Positions 15,617 to 25,510 are shown, numbered from the stretch's first letter. The stretch is DNA of 64,000 bases from Larkinella punicea (GCF_003334855.1 NZ_QOWE01000014.1:62001-126000); one strand, 5' to 3'. Program-made: numbers and translations. The notes: generated from the letters alone by a model not told the origin.

Positions 15617-15782
15617 AGCTCAGAATAAGCAGGTTGTTTCTCAAATTAAGCAGCGAATTTCATAAATGCTTCTTTTTTGAAAAACATTCCTTCAAGCATC
15701 AACCAGGGGGATTAATCTCCTGCGCGTGGGAAGTCTGCGTCAGGTGAAAGCAATAAAATTCTGCAACAACAATACCCGGTTT

Positions 15783-16934
15783 TTACACCTCCTGCGAACT
15801 GGCAACCGGCTGCGGAACACAGACAACCCGCTGGGCAGAAACGATTTGTCCGGCTTGTGGTCGTCCCAGATTTTTCAGCATGTTAACGTGCGAACCCAGC
15901 GCATCCATCAGCGAGGTTTTCTGGTAATACGGGAGTCCGAATTCCTGCGCCGTGGCCTGCACGATGGGCGCAATGGCTGGGTAATGTACGTGGCCAATCG
16001 ACGGAAACAGATGGTGTTCAATCTGATAATTCAGCCCGCCGATGAACCACGACAAAGGCCGGGAAACCGCAAAATTAGCCGTGCTTTCCAATTGGTGAAT
16101 GGCCCAGGCATTTTCAATGTTGCCCTGATCGTTCCGAATCGGCGAATGCACTTCTTCAATGATGTGCGCCAACTGAAAAATGACGCTCAGCACAAAGCCC
16201 GCAACAAAGTTCATCAGCAGAAAACCGAGTGCCCATTGTCCGAACGTGATGTCGGTCAATGCCAGGGGCAATACGCCTACAAAAACGACATAAAACAGCT
16301 TGCCCGCCAGCAAAATCAGAATTTCGCGCGACGAAAACGGCTTGGTCAGTTTCGATTTAGACTTCCGGTTGAACTCCCCGATCTGTTTGAAATCTTTCAC
16401 CAGAAAGGAGAAAGTCATCAAACCGTACAGCAAAAAAGCATAAATGTGCTGGTAGCGGTGCATTTTTTGCAGACGTTGCTGGTCGCACAGCCGCAGAAAC
16501 GGTTTTCCCGTAATATCGCTGTCCAACTGGTCGATATTGGTGTAGGTATGGTGCAGGGTGTTGTGCTGAACTTTCCAGTTATAGACGTTGCCGCCGAGCA
16601 GATACAGACTGCCGCTGAACAGCGTGTTGACCCAGGGGGAAGTTGAAAACGAACCGTGGTTGGCGTCGTGCATGACCGACATCCCCACGCCGGCAATCCC
16701 GATTCCCATGATGCCCGACAGAATCAGCATCGCCCAGGCTGGAAATAAATTGGTCAGAATCAGGATGTAAGGAACCAGATACAGGCTGAGCATAAAAATC
16801 GCTTTGCCCACCATGGGGGAGCCGCCTGATTTGCAAATGGCATTTTCCTGGAAGTACTGCTCAATTCTCGTACGGAGTACCGGAAAAAAAGTAGACTTGT
16901 CTTTGTTCAGAAACTTTACGTTTGTAGTCGTCAT
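15783..16934 (-). CDS. Membrane fatty acid desaturase (front-end type)
   Basis: About 383 residues. The three histidine boxes of membrane di-iron desaturases are present: HDANH (about 90), HNTLHH (about 125) and QIEHH (about 305). The Q at the third box is characteristic of front-end (delta-5/delta-6, linoleoyl-CoA-type) enzymes. Four hydrophobic segments flank them. There is no fused cytochrome b5 domain. The enzyme introduces a double bond into membrane or CoA-linked acyl chains. An earlier TTG at 16940 exists, but ATG 16934 (MTTTNVKFLN) is preferred. A palindrome at 17018-17038 upstream may be an operator. Confidence 0.9.
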   Translation of the reverse strand: MTTTNVKFLNKDKSTFFPVLRTRIEQYFQENAICKSGGSPMVGKAIFMLSLYLVPYILILTNLFPAWAMLILSGIMGIGIAGVGMSVMHDANHGSFSTSPWVNTLFSGSLYLLGGNVYNWKVQHNTLHHTYTNIDQLDSDITGKPFLRLCDQQRLQKMHRYQHIYAFLLYGLMTFSFLVKDFKQIGEFNRKSKSKLTKPFSSREILILLAGKLFYVVFVGVLPLALTDITFGQWALGFLLMNFVAGFVLSVIFQLAHIIEEVHSPIRNDQGNIENAWAIHQLESTANFAVSRPLSWFIGGLNYQIEHHLFPSIGHVHYPAIAPIVQATAQEFGLPYYQKTSLMDALGSHVNMLKNLGRPQAGQIVSAQRVVCVPQPVASSQEV

Positions 16935-17263
16935 ATTCAACTTACTGGGTTACTAGGCACTTGTCAACCGATTATTCACTGACGACTGTATCGCTCCCCT
17001 ACTTCTAAATTGTGCTTATTGTTACTTTGGTTAACAATGTATAACCTATAACGATGAAAACCGTATTTTATACTGTGTCTATTAAATATATATATTAATA
17101 CCACTTCCGGTTTCGTCCTCCGTTTGGTTCATCAAAAGCATACGATCGCTGCCAGTATGATAAAATAGCATACGAATCGGGTATTAAAACAGAACCGATC
17201 TTCAACTATTTGCTTTTCCTTTGCAGGAGAAATAGAAGCGGGGCAAATGACACCCGACAAAAA
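16935..17263. other. Divergent intergenic region, desaturase/alcohol dehydrogenase
   Basis: An AT-rich region of about 330 bp. It contains an inverted repeat ATTGTTA (17018-17024) and TAACAAT (17032-17038) with a 7-bp gap, the shape of a dimeric repressor site, plus a run of ATATATAT near 17090. No full promoter consensus was recognised for either gene. Confidence 0.4.
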
Positions 17264-18283
17264 ATGGAAACACTCGTATGCACCACACCGGGCCAGTTTG
17301 AATACCGTCCCGGCATAAAACCGGAACTAACGCCGGGCCACGCCATTGTAAAAATTCAGCGCATCGGCATCTGCGGAACCGACCTGCACGCCTTTGAAGG
17401 AACGCAGCCGTTTTTCGAATATCCCCGGATTCTGGGTCACGAACTGGCGGGTGAGCTGGTCGATTTCGACGATGCACCCGGTTTTCAGAAAGGCGAACGG
17501 ATTACGTTCATGCCCTATTTCTACTGCGGAACCTGCGTGGCCTGCCGCGTCGGAAAAACCAACTGCTGCGCCCAGCTTCGGGTTTCGGGTGTTCACATCG
17601 ACGGCGGTATGGTCGAATACCTGAGCGTTCCGAGCTATTCGCTGATTCACGGCGACGGCCTGAGCCTGGACGAACTGGCCCTGGCCGAACCGCTGTCCAT
17701 CGGTGCCCACGGCATTCGGCGGGCGGATGTGCAGCCCGGTGAGTTTGTGCTGGTGGTGGGCGCCGGGCCGATCGGTCTGGGAGTCATGGAGTTTGCGCGC
17801 ATCGCGGGCGGTCAGGTCATCGCAATGGATGTCAACGAATCCCGGCTGGCGTTTTGCCGGGAGAAACTCCGGGTGCCCTACACCATCGACGCCCGCTCGG
17901 CCGATGTGGCTGAACAACTCCGCGAAATGACCAACGGCGACATGCCAACCGTGATTGTCGACGCCACCGGCAACCGGACGGCCATCAACAACGCGTTCCC
18001 GTATATGGCCCACGGCGGGCGGTATGTGCTGGTCGGTTTGCAACGGGGCGACGTCTCTTTGAGCCATCCGGAATTTCACAAACGCGAAGCCACGCTGATG
18101 AGCAGCCGGAATGCCACCCGGCAGGATTTCGAACACGTTCTGGCCTGCCAGAAAAAAGGGCTGATCGATCCGGTTACCTACATTACACACCGGGTTCAGT
18201 TTGGTCAGGTTAAGGATGAATTCTCCGGCTGGCTGAATCCGGCCAACGGCGTGATCAAAGCGATGGTAGAACTCAACAACTGA
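17264..18283 (+). CDS. Zinc-dependent medium-chain alcohol dehydrogenase
   Basis: About 339 residues from ATG 17264 (METLVCTTPGQFEY). The catalytic zinc ligands lie in GICGTDLHAF and GHELAG. The structural zinc loop has cysteines in CGTCVACRVGKTNCC. The Rossmann NAD(P) site is VVGAGPIGLGVMEF at about residue 163. This is the sorbitol/L-threonine/galactonate-type branch (RspB-like), which oxidises a sugar or polyol hydroxyl; the exact substrate is not readable. The frame is open upstream to 17210, but that stretch has no family similarity. It is monocistronic and divergent from the desaturase. Confidence 0.87.
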   Translation: METLVCTTPGQFEYRPGIKPELTPGHAIVKIQRIGICGTDLHAFEGTQPFFEYPRILGHELAGELVDFDDAPGFQKGERITFMPYFYCGTCVACRVGKTNCCAQLRVSGVHIDGGMVEYLSVPSYSLIHGDGLSLDELALAEPLSIGAHGIRRADVQPGEFVLVVGAGPIGLGVMEFARIAGGQVIAMDVNESRLAFCREKLRVPYTIDARSADVAEQLREMTNGDMPTVIVDATGNRTAINNAFPYMAHGGRYVLVGLQRGDVSLSHPEFHKREATLMSSRNATRQDFEHVLACQKKGLIDPVTYITHRVQFGQVKDEFSGWLNPANGVIKAMVELNN

Positions 18284-18354
18284 TTCGGCAGAGCCGGTTT
18301 TTGATGCAGAAACAATAGGGTTCCCGCGCTGAATTTGGTATCTTGCCTTTACGT

Positions 18355-18939
18355 ATGAAAGACATTAAAGACCGCTCGCGCAGGCTTCGATTCTACCGAA
18401 AAATTCACGGTGTATTGGGCGGAACCCTCTTCTTCTTTTTCTTAATCATTGCGGTGACGGGGCTCCTGCTGGGTTGGAAAAAACATTCCGGCGGGGTATT
18501 ACTAGCGAAATCGTACAAAGGCGTTTCGGCCGATCCGAAAACCTGGCTACCCGTCGATTCGCTCCAGAAAATTGCGTTCAACACCCTGCGCGATTCGGTT
18601 TCCGCCGAGCTGTCGACTGAACTGGACCGGATCGACATTCGTCCGCAGAAAGGCATGGTGAAATTCGTGTTTGCCGATCACTACGCGGGCATTCAACTGG
18701 ATTGCACTACCGGTCAGGTCTTACACATCGAAACCCGCCGGTCCGATTTCATCGAAAAACTGCACGACGGTTCCTACCTCGACGCCCTCATCAAACTGGA
18801 TGAACAACCGTTCAAACTCCTCTATACCAGCATCATGGGTATCGCGTTGATTCTGTTTTCAGTCACCGGTTTTTACCTCTATTACGGCCCGAAACGGATT
18901 CGCCAGGAGAAGCTGACGCGGTCGGCCAAGTTGGTTTAA
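18355..18939 (+). CDS. PepSY-associated membrane protein
   Basis: About 194 residues from ATG 18355 (MKDIKDRSRRLRFYRKIHG). The charged start followed by a long hydrophobic helix (GGTLFFFFLIIAVTGLLLGW) and a second helix near the C-terminus (LYTSIMGIALILFSVTGFYL) is the PepSY-TM pattern. The periplasmic PepSY-like part lies between them. Such proteins accompany siderophore or haem receptors and are thought to take part in metal reduction at the inner membrane. The neighbour is a haemoglobin/transferrin-type receptor on the opposite strand, which supports that role. TATCTTGC at 18339-18346 may be its -7 box. Confidence 0.8.
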   Translation: MKDIKDRSRRLRFYRKIHGVLGGTLFFFFLIIAVTGLLLGWKKHSGGVLLAKSYKGVSADPKTWLPVDSLQKIAFNTLRDSVSAELSTELDRIDIRPQKGMVKFVFADHYAGIQLDCTTGQVLHIETRRSDFIEKLHDGSYLDALIKLDEQPFKLLYTSIMGIALILFSVTGFYLYYGPKRIRQEKLTRSAKLV

Positions 18940-18946
18940 GGTTTAT

Positions 18947-19171
18947 GGTTATTACCCCTAAATCCCCTGAAGGGCAGGGCTGTTACGTTCTTCCGCTTTT
19001 CGCCCCCAACCCCCTAAAGGGGACTTTAAAATCCGGATGTTTTAGCCCGGCACCGGCCGCCCGGCCTTTAGGGGGTTGGGGGCGAAAAGCGGTTCGAAAT
19101 TGCCAACTTTAACGCTCATGATTTCCAGAACTTAACAGCCCTGCCCTTCAGGGGATTGAGGGGTAATAACC
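18947..19171. repeat. 225-bp nested palindrome (MITE-like)
   Basis: The outer arms 18947-18991 and 19127-19171 (45 bp each) are inverted copies with two mismatches, starting GGTTATTACCCCT. The inner arms 18994-19020 and 19065-19091 (27 bp) are exact inverted copies containing CCCCCAACCCCCTAAAGG. It lies between convergent genes and has no coding content. A shortened relative lies at 61504-61605. Confidence 0.85.
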
Positions 19172-19180
19172 AAAACCGCC

Positions 19181-21586
19181 CTAAAACCTCGCCCGCAGCG
19201 AAACGATGACGTTCCGGCCCGGTGCCACGATTCCCGAGCTGTAGGGACGATACCGCTGATCGGTGAAGTTTTCCACCCCCGCATTGATCGACAACAGATC
19301 CGTGAGTTGGTAGTGCGCTTTGAAATTCAGTGTGTACCAGCCCGGCGAATACGGTTTTCCGTCGGCGTCGATGGCGTACATGTAATCCTTGCCCTGTTCT
19401 TCCTGCGCCAACTCGCTGTTCGCCACCTTGTCATTGTACATCCCGTAGAGTTCCAGCCGCATTTTTTTGGCCGTATAACTCAGCCGCGTGATGCCGAACC
19501 AGGGAGCCGCATGGCGCAGCGGGCTGGTGGTGCCGTCGTCCAGTTCTTCGTCACCCTTCTGGTAGGTAAAGTGTGACGACAGACCGAATCCGGCGGGGAG
19601 CTTGATTTCCAGACCAGCCTGAATCCCGTAGACCGTCGCTTTGGCCGCATTCTGAATCGCCTGAACCTGACTCAATTCGCCATTGTACTGAATGCTGTCC
19701 TGACCGTTCAGCGTGAAATTCCGCCGAACCAGCGCGTTGTCCAGATACGTATAATACGCCGTCAGGTCAACTTTTACCCGGTTTCCGAAGACTTTGGCAA
19801 CGCCCACTTCCGCATTGTAGGCATACTCCGCCTTCAGATTTGGATTGGGAATGACCACCGAACCCGGCTCCGATTCGAACACCTTCCCGACATCATCGAC
19901 GTTGGGCGAGCGAAAACCGGTGGACAGATTCGCACTCAGGCTCCAGGTGCTGGCCGGATGATAGACCAGTCCCGCGCTGCCGGTCAGGGCGCCGTTGTTG
20001 AGTTTCGCGGTGGTAAACGGGAACGGGTAAAACGTGGTTTCAAACTTCGAATTCAGGACAAACTGGTTGTAGCGCGCTCCGGCCTGAAACGTCACTTTGT
20101 CGCTGGCTTTTAACTGGTACGTCAGGTAAGCCGCATACGATGCCCAGTTCGATTTGGGGTAGCGCGGGGCACCCGGAACGGACACATTCGTGACAATATC
20201 CAGATTCGTAGCCGTCGAAATCACGTCGTTGTAGATCGCTTCCAGTCCGTAAAACAGCTTCTGTTTGTCGTTCAACTGTTTGTTGAAGTCGATACTGGCC
20301 GAAAAAGCATTCACCTTTTCGAGCGTCGTCCGCCGTTCCGAGTCGTTCAGATCGCGGTCGATGCGGCTTTCTTCAAAAAACTGGTGGGCCAGCCGGATGC
20401 TCATCTGGTCGTATAATCCTCCACTTGCGGTATTCGTGATTGTGAGGTTGTTCATCATCCATTCCTGCGGGCCGTAGTTCCATTCCGCACTGCGCGGCAG
20501 ATTCCGGCGGTAGCGCAAAAGCCGGTCATATCGCGCGTAGTTGGACGTGGTCGAATACTGAAAACCGTAGTCGAAATCCCAGCGGTCGTTCGGTTTGAAC
20601 CGAATTTTCTGCATCAGATTGATCTGCGAATAGCCCGTTGGACGCTGCACCCGCTGATCCTTGTTCTGAATCACCCGGTCTTCGCTGTCGATCCGCTCGA
20701 CGTATTCCTTGCGGAGGTATTCGTCCGGCCCGTGCGCACCCATGCGCAAATCGCCGAAATCGTTGTGGGAAATGCTGGTGGCAATTCCCCACTTTTTCCA
20801 GCCGACACTGACGTCGGCGTGGCCGGTCAGCTCGCTGTTGGCGGACGAATACCGCCCCACCGCCGAACCCGACACCAGCGGTTTTGCACTGTCCGACAAT
20901 TTGGGCATCAGCGTGTAGAAACTCATCACGCCACCAATGGCATCGCTGCCGTACATGACCGAACCCGGCCCGAAAACCACCTCCGTATTTTCGATGGAAA
21001 ACGGATCGAGCGAAATCACATTTTGCAGGTTCCCACTCCGAAAAATTGCGGTATTCATCCGAACCCCGTCGACCGTAATCAGCAGACGGTTGGTCGAAAA
21101 ACCGCGAATCATGGGGCTTCCTCCGCCCTGCTGGCTTTTCTGGATAAACACTTCGCCGGATTGGCCCAGCAAATCGGCCGCCGTCTGCGGATTCTGAAAT
21201 GCCACCTCTTTGGCGGAGATCGTCGTAATTTTGACCGGCACATCCCGGCTCGACTGATTCCAGCGGTTGGCCGTCACCACCACCTGATCAAGCGACAGCG
21301 ACGACGGTTTGAGATAGAAGGAAAAACCGGGTTTCGCCAGCTCGTCGTAACTGACGGTTTGGGTCTGGTAGCCAATGGATCGGATCTCGATCCGGTCAGC
21401 GCCTTTAAAAGCGGTGATATCTACCTTGCCTTTGGCCCCCGAAAGGAGCAAAACCGTCGGGTCCTCGCTCGAAAGAGTCACCAGTTCGAGCGGCCGGGAA
21501 TCTTCCCGGTCTTTGATGGCAATCACTTGGGCGTAGCTTTCCGCATAGGCCCCAAGCAACGCCCAGAGAATTATAATTTTTTTCAT
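19181..21586 (-). CDS. TonB-dependent receptor, haemoglobin/transferrin/lactoferrin type
   Basis: An 801-residue outer-membrane receptor. A signal peptide (MKKIIILWALLGAYAESYAQ) is followed by a short carboxypeptidase-like domain to about residue 90. The plug region runs from about 105 and carries QVVVTANRWNQ, SGEVFIQKSQQGGGSPMIRG and NRLLITVDGVRMN, typical of haem/haemoglobin receptors. A 22-strand barrel follows, with a C-terminal aromatic end (VSLRARF). It imports iron or haem with TonB energy. A small membrane protein gene lies upstream on the same strand, and a PepSY membrane protein is convergent, forming an iron-acquisition group. The substrate is inferred from plug similarity only. 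Confidence 0.88.
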   Translation of the reverse strand: MKKIIILWALLGAYAESYAQVIAIKDREDSRPLELVTLSSEDPTVLLLSGAKGKVDITAFKGADRIEIRSIGYQTQTVSYDELAKPGFSFYLKPSSLSLDQVVVTANRWNQSSRDVPVKITTISAKEVAFQNPQTAADLLGQSGEVFIQKSQQGGGSPMIRGFSTNRLLITVDGVRMNTAIFRSGNLQNVISLDPFSIENTEVVFGPGSVMYGSDAIGGVMSFYTLMPKLSDSAKPLVSGSAVGRYSSANSELTGHADVSVGWKKWGIATSISHNDFGDLRMGAHGPDEYLRKEYVERIDSEDRVIQNKDQRVQRPTGYSQINLMQKIRFKPNDRWDFDYGFQYSTTSNYARYDRLLRYRRNLPRSAEWNYGPQEWMMNNLTITNTASGGLYDQMSIRLAHQFFEESRIDRDLNDSERRTTLEKVNAFSASIDFNKQLNDKQKLFYGLEAIYNDVISTATNLDIVTNVSVPGAPRYPKSNWASYAAYLTYQLKASDKVTFQAGARYNQFVLNSKFETTFYPFPFTTAKLNNGALTGSAGLVYHPASTWSLSANLSTGFRSPNVDDVGKVFESEPGSVVIPNPNLKAEYAYNAEVGVAKVFGNRVKVDLTAYYTYLDNALVRRNFTLNGQDSIQYNGELSQVQAIQNAAKATVYGIQAGLEIKLPAGFGLSSHFTYQKGDEELDDGTTSPLRHAAPWFGITRLSYTAKKMRLELYGMYNDKVANSELAQEEQGKDYMYAIDADGKPYSPGWYTLNFKAHYQLTDLLSINAGVENFTDQRYRPYSSGIVAPGRNVIVSLRARF

Positions 21587-21756
21587 AGCTAACCGGTTAG
21601 GAAGACACGAGCGGAAAGAGCTGAGAAGAGAGACACCCCCTTGATCACCAGGAAAATACTCTATACTCTTTTGTCTTTATTCTCTTGTCTTCGGCATTCG
21701 TTTCACACATTCAGACACACGCATTCAAAGCTGACGGGAAATGGTCAGCCCGAAAA

Positions 21757-22305
21757 TCAAACGTACATGATGTGAAACGACCGTTCAGGCGGAAGCTGCG
21801 GAGGAGTGAGGGCCACGTAGAGGGCAAACTGGTTGATAAAACCGCCGACCCTCGGTTCAGGAAACCAGTTGGTCGGGAGCGAAATCCAGGAAAGCAATTC
21901 CTGGCAGAAAAGCGGTTGTAAAAAGGGGGAGGCTTCGGTCGATTCTTCTTCTTGCTGCGCGTCTTTTTCGAGCGCTTCCAGCGACGCCAGTTGCCGGTTC
22001 AGGCGGGTTTCTTCTTTATCCCACCAGCACTCGTAAAATACACTGTCGCCGACCACCGTCGTTGCGATCAGGTCATACATCTGCCCCTGGTATTCAAACT
22101 CGCGGTCGTGTTCCCAGCGCAGATTGGTTTTGATTTCGGAAACCGCCAGTTTCAGGGTCACCCGCTGCGATTCCGTACGACCCTCTTCCAGACGGTTTTC
22201 CACGTCTTTCCTGACCCGGTATTTTTGGGATTGCAGGAGCGTATAGGTTCCCCAGAAAGGCAAACCCAGCGTCATCAGGAGCAGTATGAGTATCGACGTC
22301 CTCAA
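21757..22305 (-). CDS. Small single-span membrane protein upstream of the TonB receptor
   Basis: A 182-residue protein with one N-terminal hydrophobic helix (ILILLLMTLGLPFWGTYTLL). A charged, mostly alpha/beta periplasmic part follows, with RVTLKLAVSEIKTNLRWEHD and MYDLIATTVVGDSVFYECWW. I do not recognise a named domain. Similar small membrane proteins often precede metal-related TonB receptors in Bacteroidota, which is the only clue to function. The start is TTG at 22305; the next in-frame ATG would remove half of the helix. It reads in the same direction as the receptor with a gap of about 170 bp. Confidence 0.65.
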   Translation of the reverse strand: MRTSILILLLMTLGLPFWGTYTLLQSQKYRVRKDVENRLEEGRTESQRVTLKLAVSEIKTNLRWEHDREFEYQGQMYDLIATTVVGDSVFYECWWDKEETRLNRQLASLEALEKDAQQEEESTEASPFLQPLFCQELLSWISLPTNWFPEPRVGGFINQFALYVALTPPQLPPERSFHIMYV

Positions 22306-22362
22306 TCCGGCAAATGGGTAAAGAGCGTAAAAATTAGAGCAAGCGGAACACGGGATATTTTA

Positions 22363-22413
22363 AACGAAAAAAATAAGAACCAGCTAACCGGGACTTTCGT
22401 CCTGATTAGCTGG
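22363..22413 (-). terminator. Terminator of the SusC-SusD-BNR operon
   Basis: On the minus strand CCAGCTAA (22413-22406) pairs with TTAGCTGG (22387-22380), with a further GGAC/GTCC match in the loop, followed by a T-rich run to 22363. It is placed shortly after the stop codon of the BNR-repeat hydrolase. Confidence 0.75.
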
Positions 22414-22438
22414 TGATGGGCAGGGTTAGTTAGTCAAT

Positions 22439-25400
22439 TTACAAACTCTTGATGGTCTTCGTCTTCAGAATCGACTCCAGTTCGCCCAGGTGCTGATTCA
22501 GTTCTGCCGACAGTTCTTCGTACACTTTATACGAGCCATCGGTCGGTTTGGCATCCCCGGTTTCAACGCTCCGCCACAACGACGCCAGGCGGTTGTTGAG
22601 CTTGATCGGGAAGTTCAGCGGATCCTGACCACTCTGGTTGCGAATCTGGTACAGGTTTTCTTCCACGATGCTCAGTTGTTCGATGATCTTTTTGTTGGCC
22701 GGGCTGTTGGTTTTGCCCAGTTTTTCTTTCAAATCCCGAATCTGAACCACCGCGTCGTTGGCCTTGCTGGTCTGGTCACGGAGTTTAATCGCCAGTTGGA
22801 ATTGTTCCTGAACGTCGGCATCGGTTACGCCCTTCAAACGCGGATCAAGCTTGATTTCAAACGGTTGCGTGAGGGTTTTGCCAGCGGTTGTGAGCCGGAT
22901 CTGGTATTTGCCCGAAGGAGCCAGCGGTCCCATCGTGGGCCGGGCACTCCAGACAATCATGCCCTTGAACTCGGTGGCTCCCGGATACCGCATATCCCAC
23001 TCGAAGCGGTTCAGACCGGCATTTTTCGTCGGCGGTTTTACGCGTGGAGCGCGTGGATTGTCCTCTTCCATCTCGGCCGCCGGTGCTTTCTCTCCCGCTG
23101 CCGGTGCATCGACGCTTTCGAAACTGCGAACCAGATTGCCTTTCGAATCCAGAATTTCAATTTTCACCTTGTCGGACGGTTTCGCCAGGTAATACTGGAA
23201 AACCGCATTTTGAACCCGACGGACAGCACTATACGGTTTGAAAAAATGCACGTCGGCTTTGGCAACTTCGGGCGAAAATTCCCGAATCGGAGCCACATCG
23301 TCCAGCACATACATCGAACGACCGTGGGTACCGATCACCAGATCTTTTTCGGTTACGATCAGATCGGAGATTTGGGTGTCGGGCAAACCCAGTTGCATCG
23401 GCTGCCAGTTGTCGCCGTCGTTGAACGACACATAAACGCCGTGTTCCGTACCGGCATACAACAAACCGGGCTTCGTCATGTCTTCCCGAACCGTGTGGGC
23501 GTAATGCCCCGCACCAATGCCGGTCACGATTTTTTTCCAGGTTTTTCCGTAATCATCCGTTTTCCAGAGATACGGCGCGCGGTCGTCCATCTGATACCGT
23601 TTGGCGGCAATGTAGGCCGTTCCGGGTTTGTGCCGCGAGGCATCGATGATGCTGATCCGGGTGTGCTTCGGCAAATCTTTCGGCGTAATGTTCTGCCAGG
23701 TTTTGCCATGATCGCGGGTGATGTGTACCAGCCCGTCGTCGGAACCGGCCCAGATCGTGTTGACATCGTGGAACGAAGGCGCGAGCGCAAAAACCGTCGC
23801 GTAGATTTCCGGACCGTTCATGTCCATCGTAATGACCCCGCCACTTTTTCCGAGTGAGGCCGTATCGGCCAGCGTCAGATCCGGGCTGATTTTCTGCCAC
23901 GACTGTCCTTCGTTGGTCGACATCCAGACGTGTTGCGAACAAACGTACAAGCGGTTCGGATCGACCGGCGAGAACACGATGGGATACGTCCACTGCCAGC
24001 GTTCGGGCAACGCACTGGAGGGTTCGCCGGAGAAAAACCGGGGATACACCTGCACATCGCGGGTCTGGCCGGTGGCGCGGTTGTAGCGCGTCAACAACGC
24101 CCCCTGGCTACCGGCGTAGAAAATGTCCGGGTTTTTCGGGTCCTGGGCAATGTAGCCGCTCTCTCCTCCGCCAACGTCGTAATACCGCTCCGATTTCTTG
24201 AGTGAATTGGACCGGGCCTGCATGTGATTCCAGCCTTCGCTGGCCACGGCCACGGTTGAGTTATCCTGCTGAGCACCCGCCACATGGTACGGAAAATCAT
24301 TGGTCACCGTGATGTGGTACAACTGCGCCGTCGGGAAGTTTTCATCCGTCCAGGTTTTGCCGCCGTTCACCGAAACCGTTCCCCCGCCGTCGTTGGACGA
24401 CACCATCCGCATCGGGTCAGTCGGGTCGATCCACAGGTCGTGGTTGTCACCGTGGGGCACCGTAATCGTTTTGTCAAATTTCACCCCGCCGTCCGACGAT
24501 TTGAAGAAACCGACATTGAGGCAGTATACGCCATCTTTGTCTTTCGGATCGGCGTAGATGCGCGAGTAGTAGAACGCCCGCTGACGCAGTTTCCGCTCGG
24601 AGTTAACGTATTTCCAGGTCATCCCGGCATCGTCCGACCGGTATACCCCGCCGTCGTTGGCTTCCACAATGGCCCAGACGCGGTTGGGATCGACCGGAGA
24701 AACCGTCACGCCAATTTTGCCGACCGGCCCTTTCGGCATCCCCGGTTTGTTGGTCAGTTCGGTCCAGGTGTCGCCCCCGTCCGTCGATTTGAACAAACCG
24801 CAGGCACCACCGCCCCCCCACATTTTGTAGGGCGTGCGATACACCTGCCAGATCGACGCGTAGATCACTTTCGGATTCGTGGGATCGATGATCAGGTCGG
24901 CGGCTCCGGCCTTGTCGCCTTTGTACAGGACTTTTTTCCAGGTCGTACCGCCGTCCGTAGTCCGGAAAACGCCCCGCTCTTCGTTCGGGCCGTAGGGGTG
25001 GCCCAGAGCCGCTACGTAAACCGTATTCGGGTCGGTGGGATGCACGCGAACCCGGGCAATGGCCTGCGTATTTTTCAGACCGATGTTCTTCCAGGTTTTG
25101 CCCGCGTCGGTGGTTTTGTAAACGCCATCGCCCTGCATGATGTTGCCCCGAAACTGGGTTTCGCCGGTTCCGATGTAGACCACATCCGGGTTGGTTTCCG
25201 AAACGGCCACCGCCCCCACTGAAGAACTTTGCAGTTGACCATCGGTAACGGGTGCCCAGGTATTCCCGCCATCGACGGTTTTCCATAAGCCACCACCAAC
25301 CGCGCCAAAATAGTATTCCTGTTTGCGCGAGGAACTCCCCGAAGACCCCAGGGAGCGACCGCCCCGGTTGGGACCAATGTTGCGCCAGGTCATTCCTTTA

Positions 25401-25510
25401 AAATGCAGGGAGTCGGTCGCCAACACCGGCGAAGACGACTGAGCCGCGGCCGGCTCGGTCAGCAGAAGCCCCCCTAAAGCCGTCAGAATGAGACAGTGGT
25501 GTAATTTCAT
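22439..25510 (-). CDS. Exported BNR/sortilin-type beta-propeller hydrolase (VPS10-like), copy 1
   Basis: About 1023 residues from ATG 25510 (MKLHHCLILTALGG); an earlier in-frame TTG at 25525 is less likely. A signal peptide ends at EPAAAQS. The body contains repeated Asp-box blades of the type SxDGGxTW, seen as KTVDGGNTW, KTTDAGKTW, RTTDGGTTW, KSTDGGDTW and RSDDAGMTW, forming two propellers. A C-terminal fibronectin-like region and an approximately 120-residue helical tail follow. Such proteins are often annotated as glycosyl hydrolase or photosystem-assembly-like; enzymatic activity is unproven. It is the third gene after SusC and SusD on the minus strand, and a paralogue lies divergently at 31226-34486. 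Confidence 0.82.
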   Translation of the reverse strand: MKLHHCLILTALGGLLLTEPAAAQSSSPVLATDSLHFKGMTWRNIGPNRGGRSLGSSGSSSRKQEYYFGAVGGGLWKTVDGGNTWAPVTDGQLQSSSVGAVAVSETNPDVVYIGTGETQFRGNIMQGDGVYKTTDAGKTWKNIGLKNTQAIARVRVHPTDPNTVYVAALGHPYGPNEERGVFRTTDGGTTWKKVLYKGDKAGAADLIIDPTNPKVIYASIWQVYRTPYKMWGGGGACGLFKSTDGGDTWTELTNKPGMPKGPVGKIGVTVSPVDPNRVWAIVEANDGGVYRSDDAGMTWKYVNSERKLRQRAFYYSRIYADPKDKDGVYCLNVGFFKSSDGGVKFDKTITVPHGDNHDLWIDPTDPMRMVSSNDGGGTVSVNGGKTWTDENFPTAQLYHITVTNDFPYHVAGAQQDNSTVAVASEGWNHMQARSNSLKKSERYYDVGGGESGYIAQDPKNPDIFYAGSQGALLTRYNRATGQTRDVQVYPRFFSGEPSSALPERWQWTYPIVFSPVDPNRLYVCSQHVWMSTNEGQSWQKISPDLTLADTASLGKSGGVITMDMNGPEIYATVFALAPSFHDVNTIWAGSDDGLVHITRDHGKTWQNITPKDLPKHTRISIIDASRHKPGTAYIAAKRYQMDDRAPYLWKTDDYGKTWKKIVTGIGAGHYAHTVREDMTKPGLLYAGTEHGVYVSFNDGDNWQPMQLGLPDTQISDLIVTEKDLVIGTHGRSMYVLDDVAPIREFSPEVAKADVHFFKPYSAVRRVQNAVFQYYLAKPSDKVKIEILDSKGNLVRSFESVDAPAAGEKAPAAEMEEDNPRAPRVKPPTKNAGLNRFEWDMRYPGATEFKGMIVWSARPTMGPLAPSGKYQIRLTTAGKTLTQPFEIKLDPRLKGVTDADVQEQFQLAIKLRDQTSKANDAVVQIRDLKEKLGKTNSPANKKIIEQLSIVEENLYQIRNQSGQDPLNFPIKLNNRLASLWRSVETGDAKPTDGSYKVYEELSAELNQHLGELESILKTKTIKSL

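Noticed and set aside
22490-23857. 455-codon plus-strand open frame
   Set aside because: Antisense to the BNR hydrolase 1 coding sequence; no start context and no recognisable motifs.
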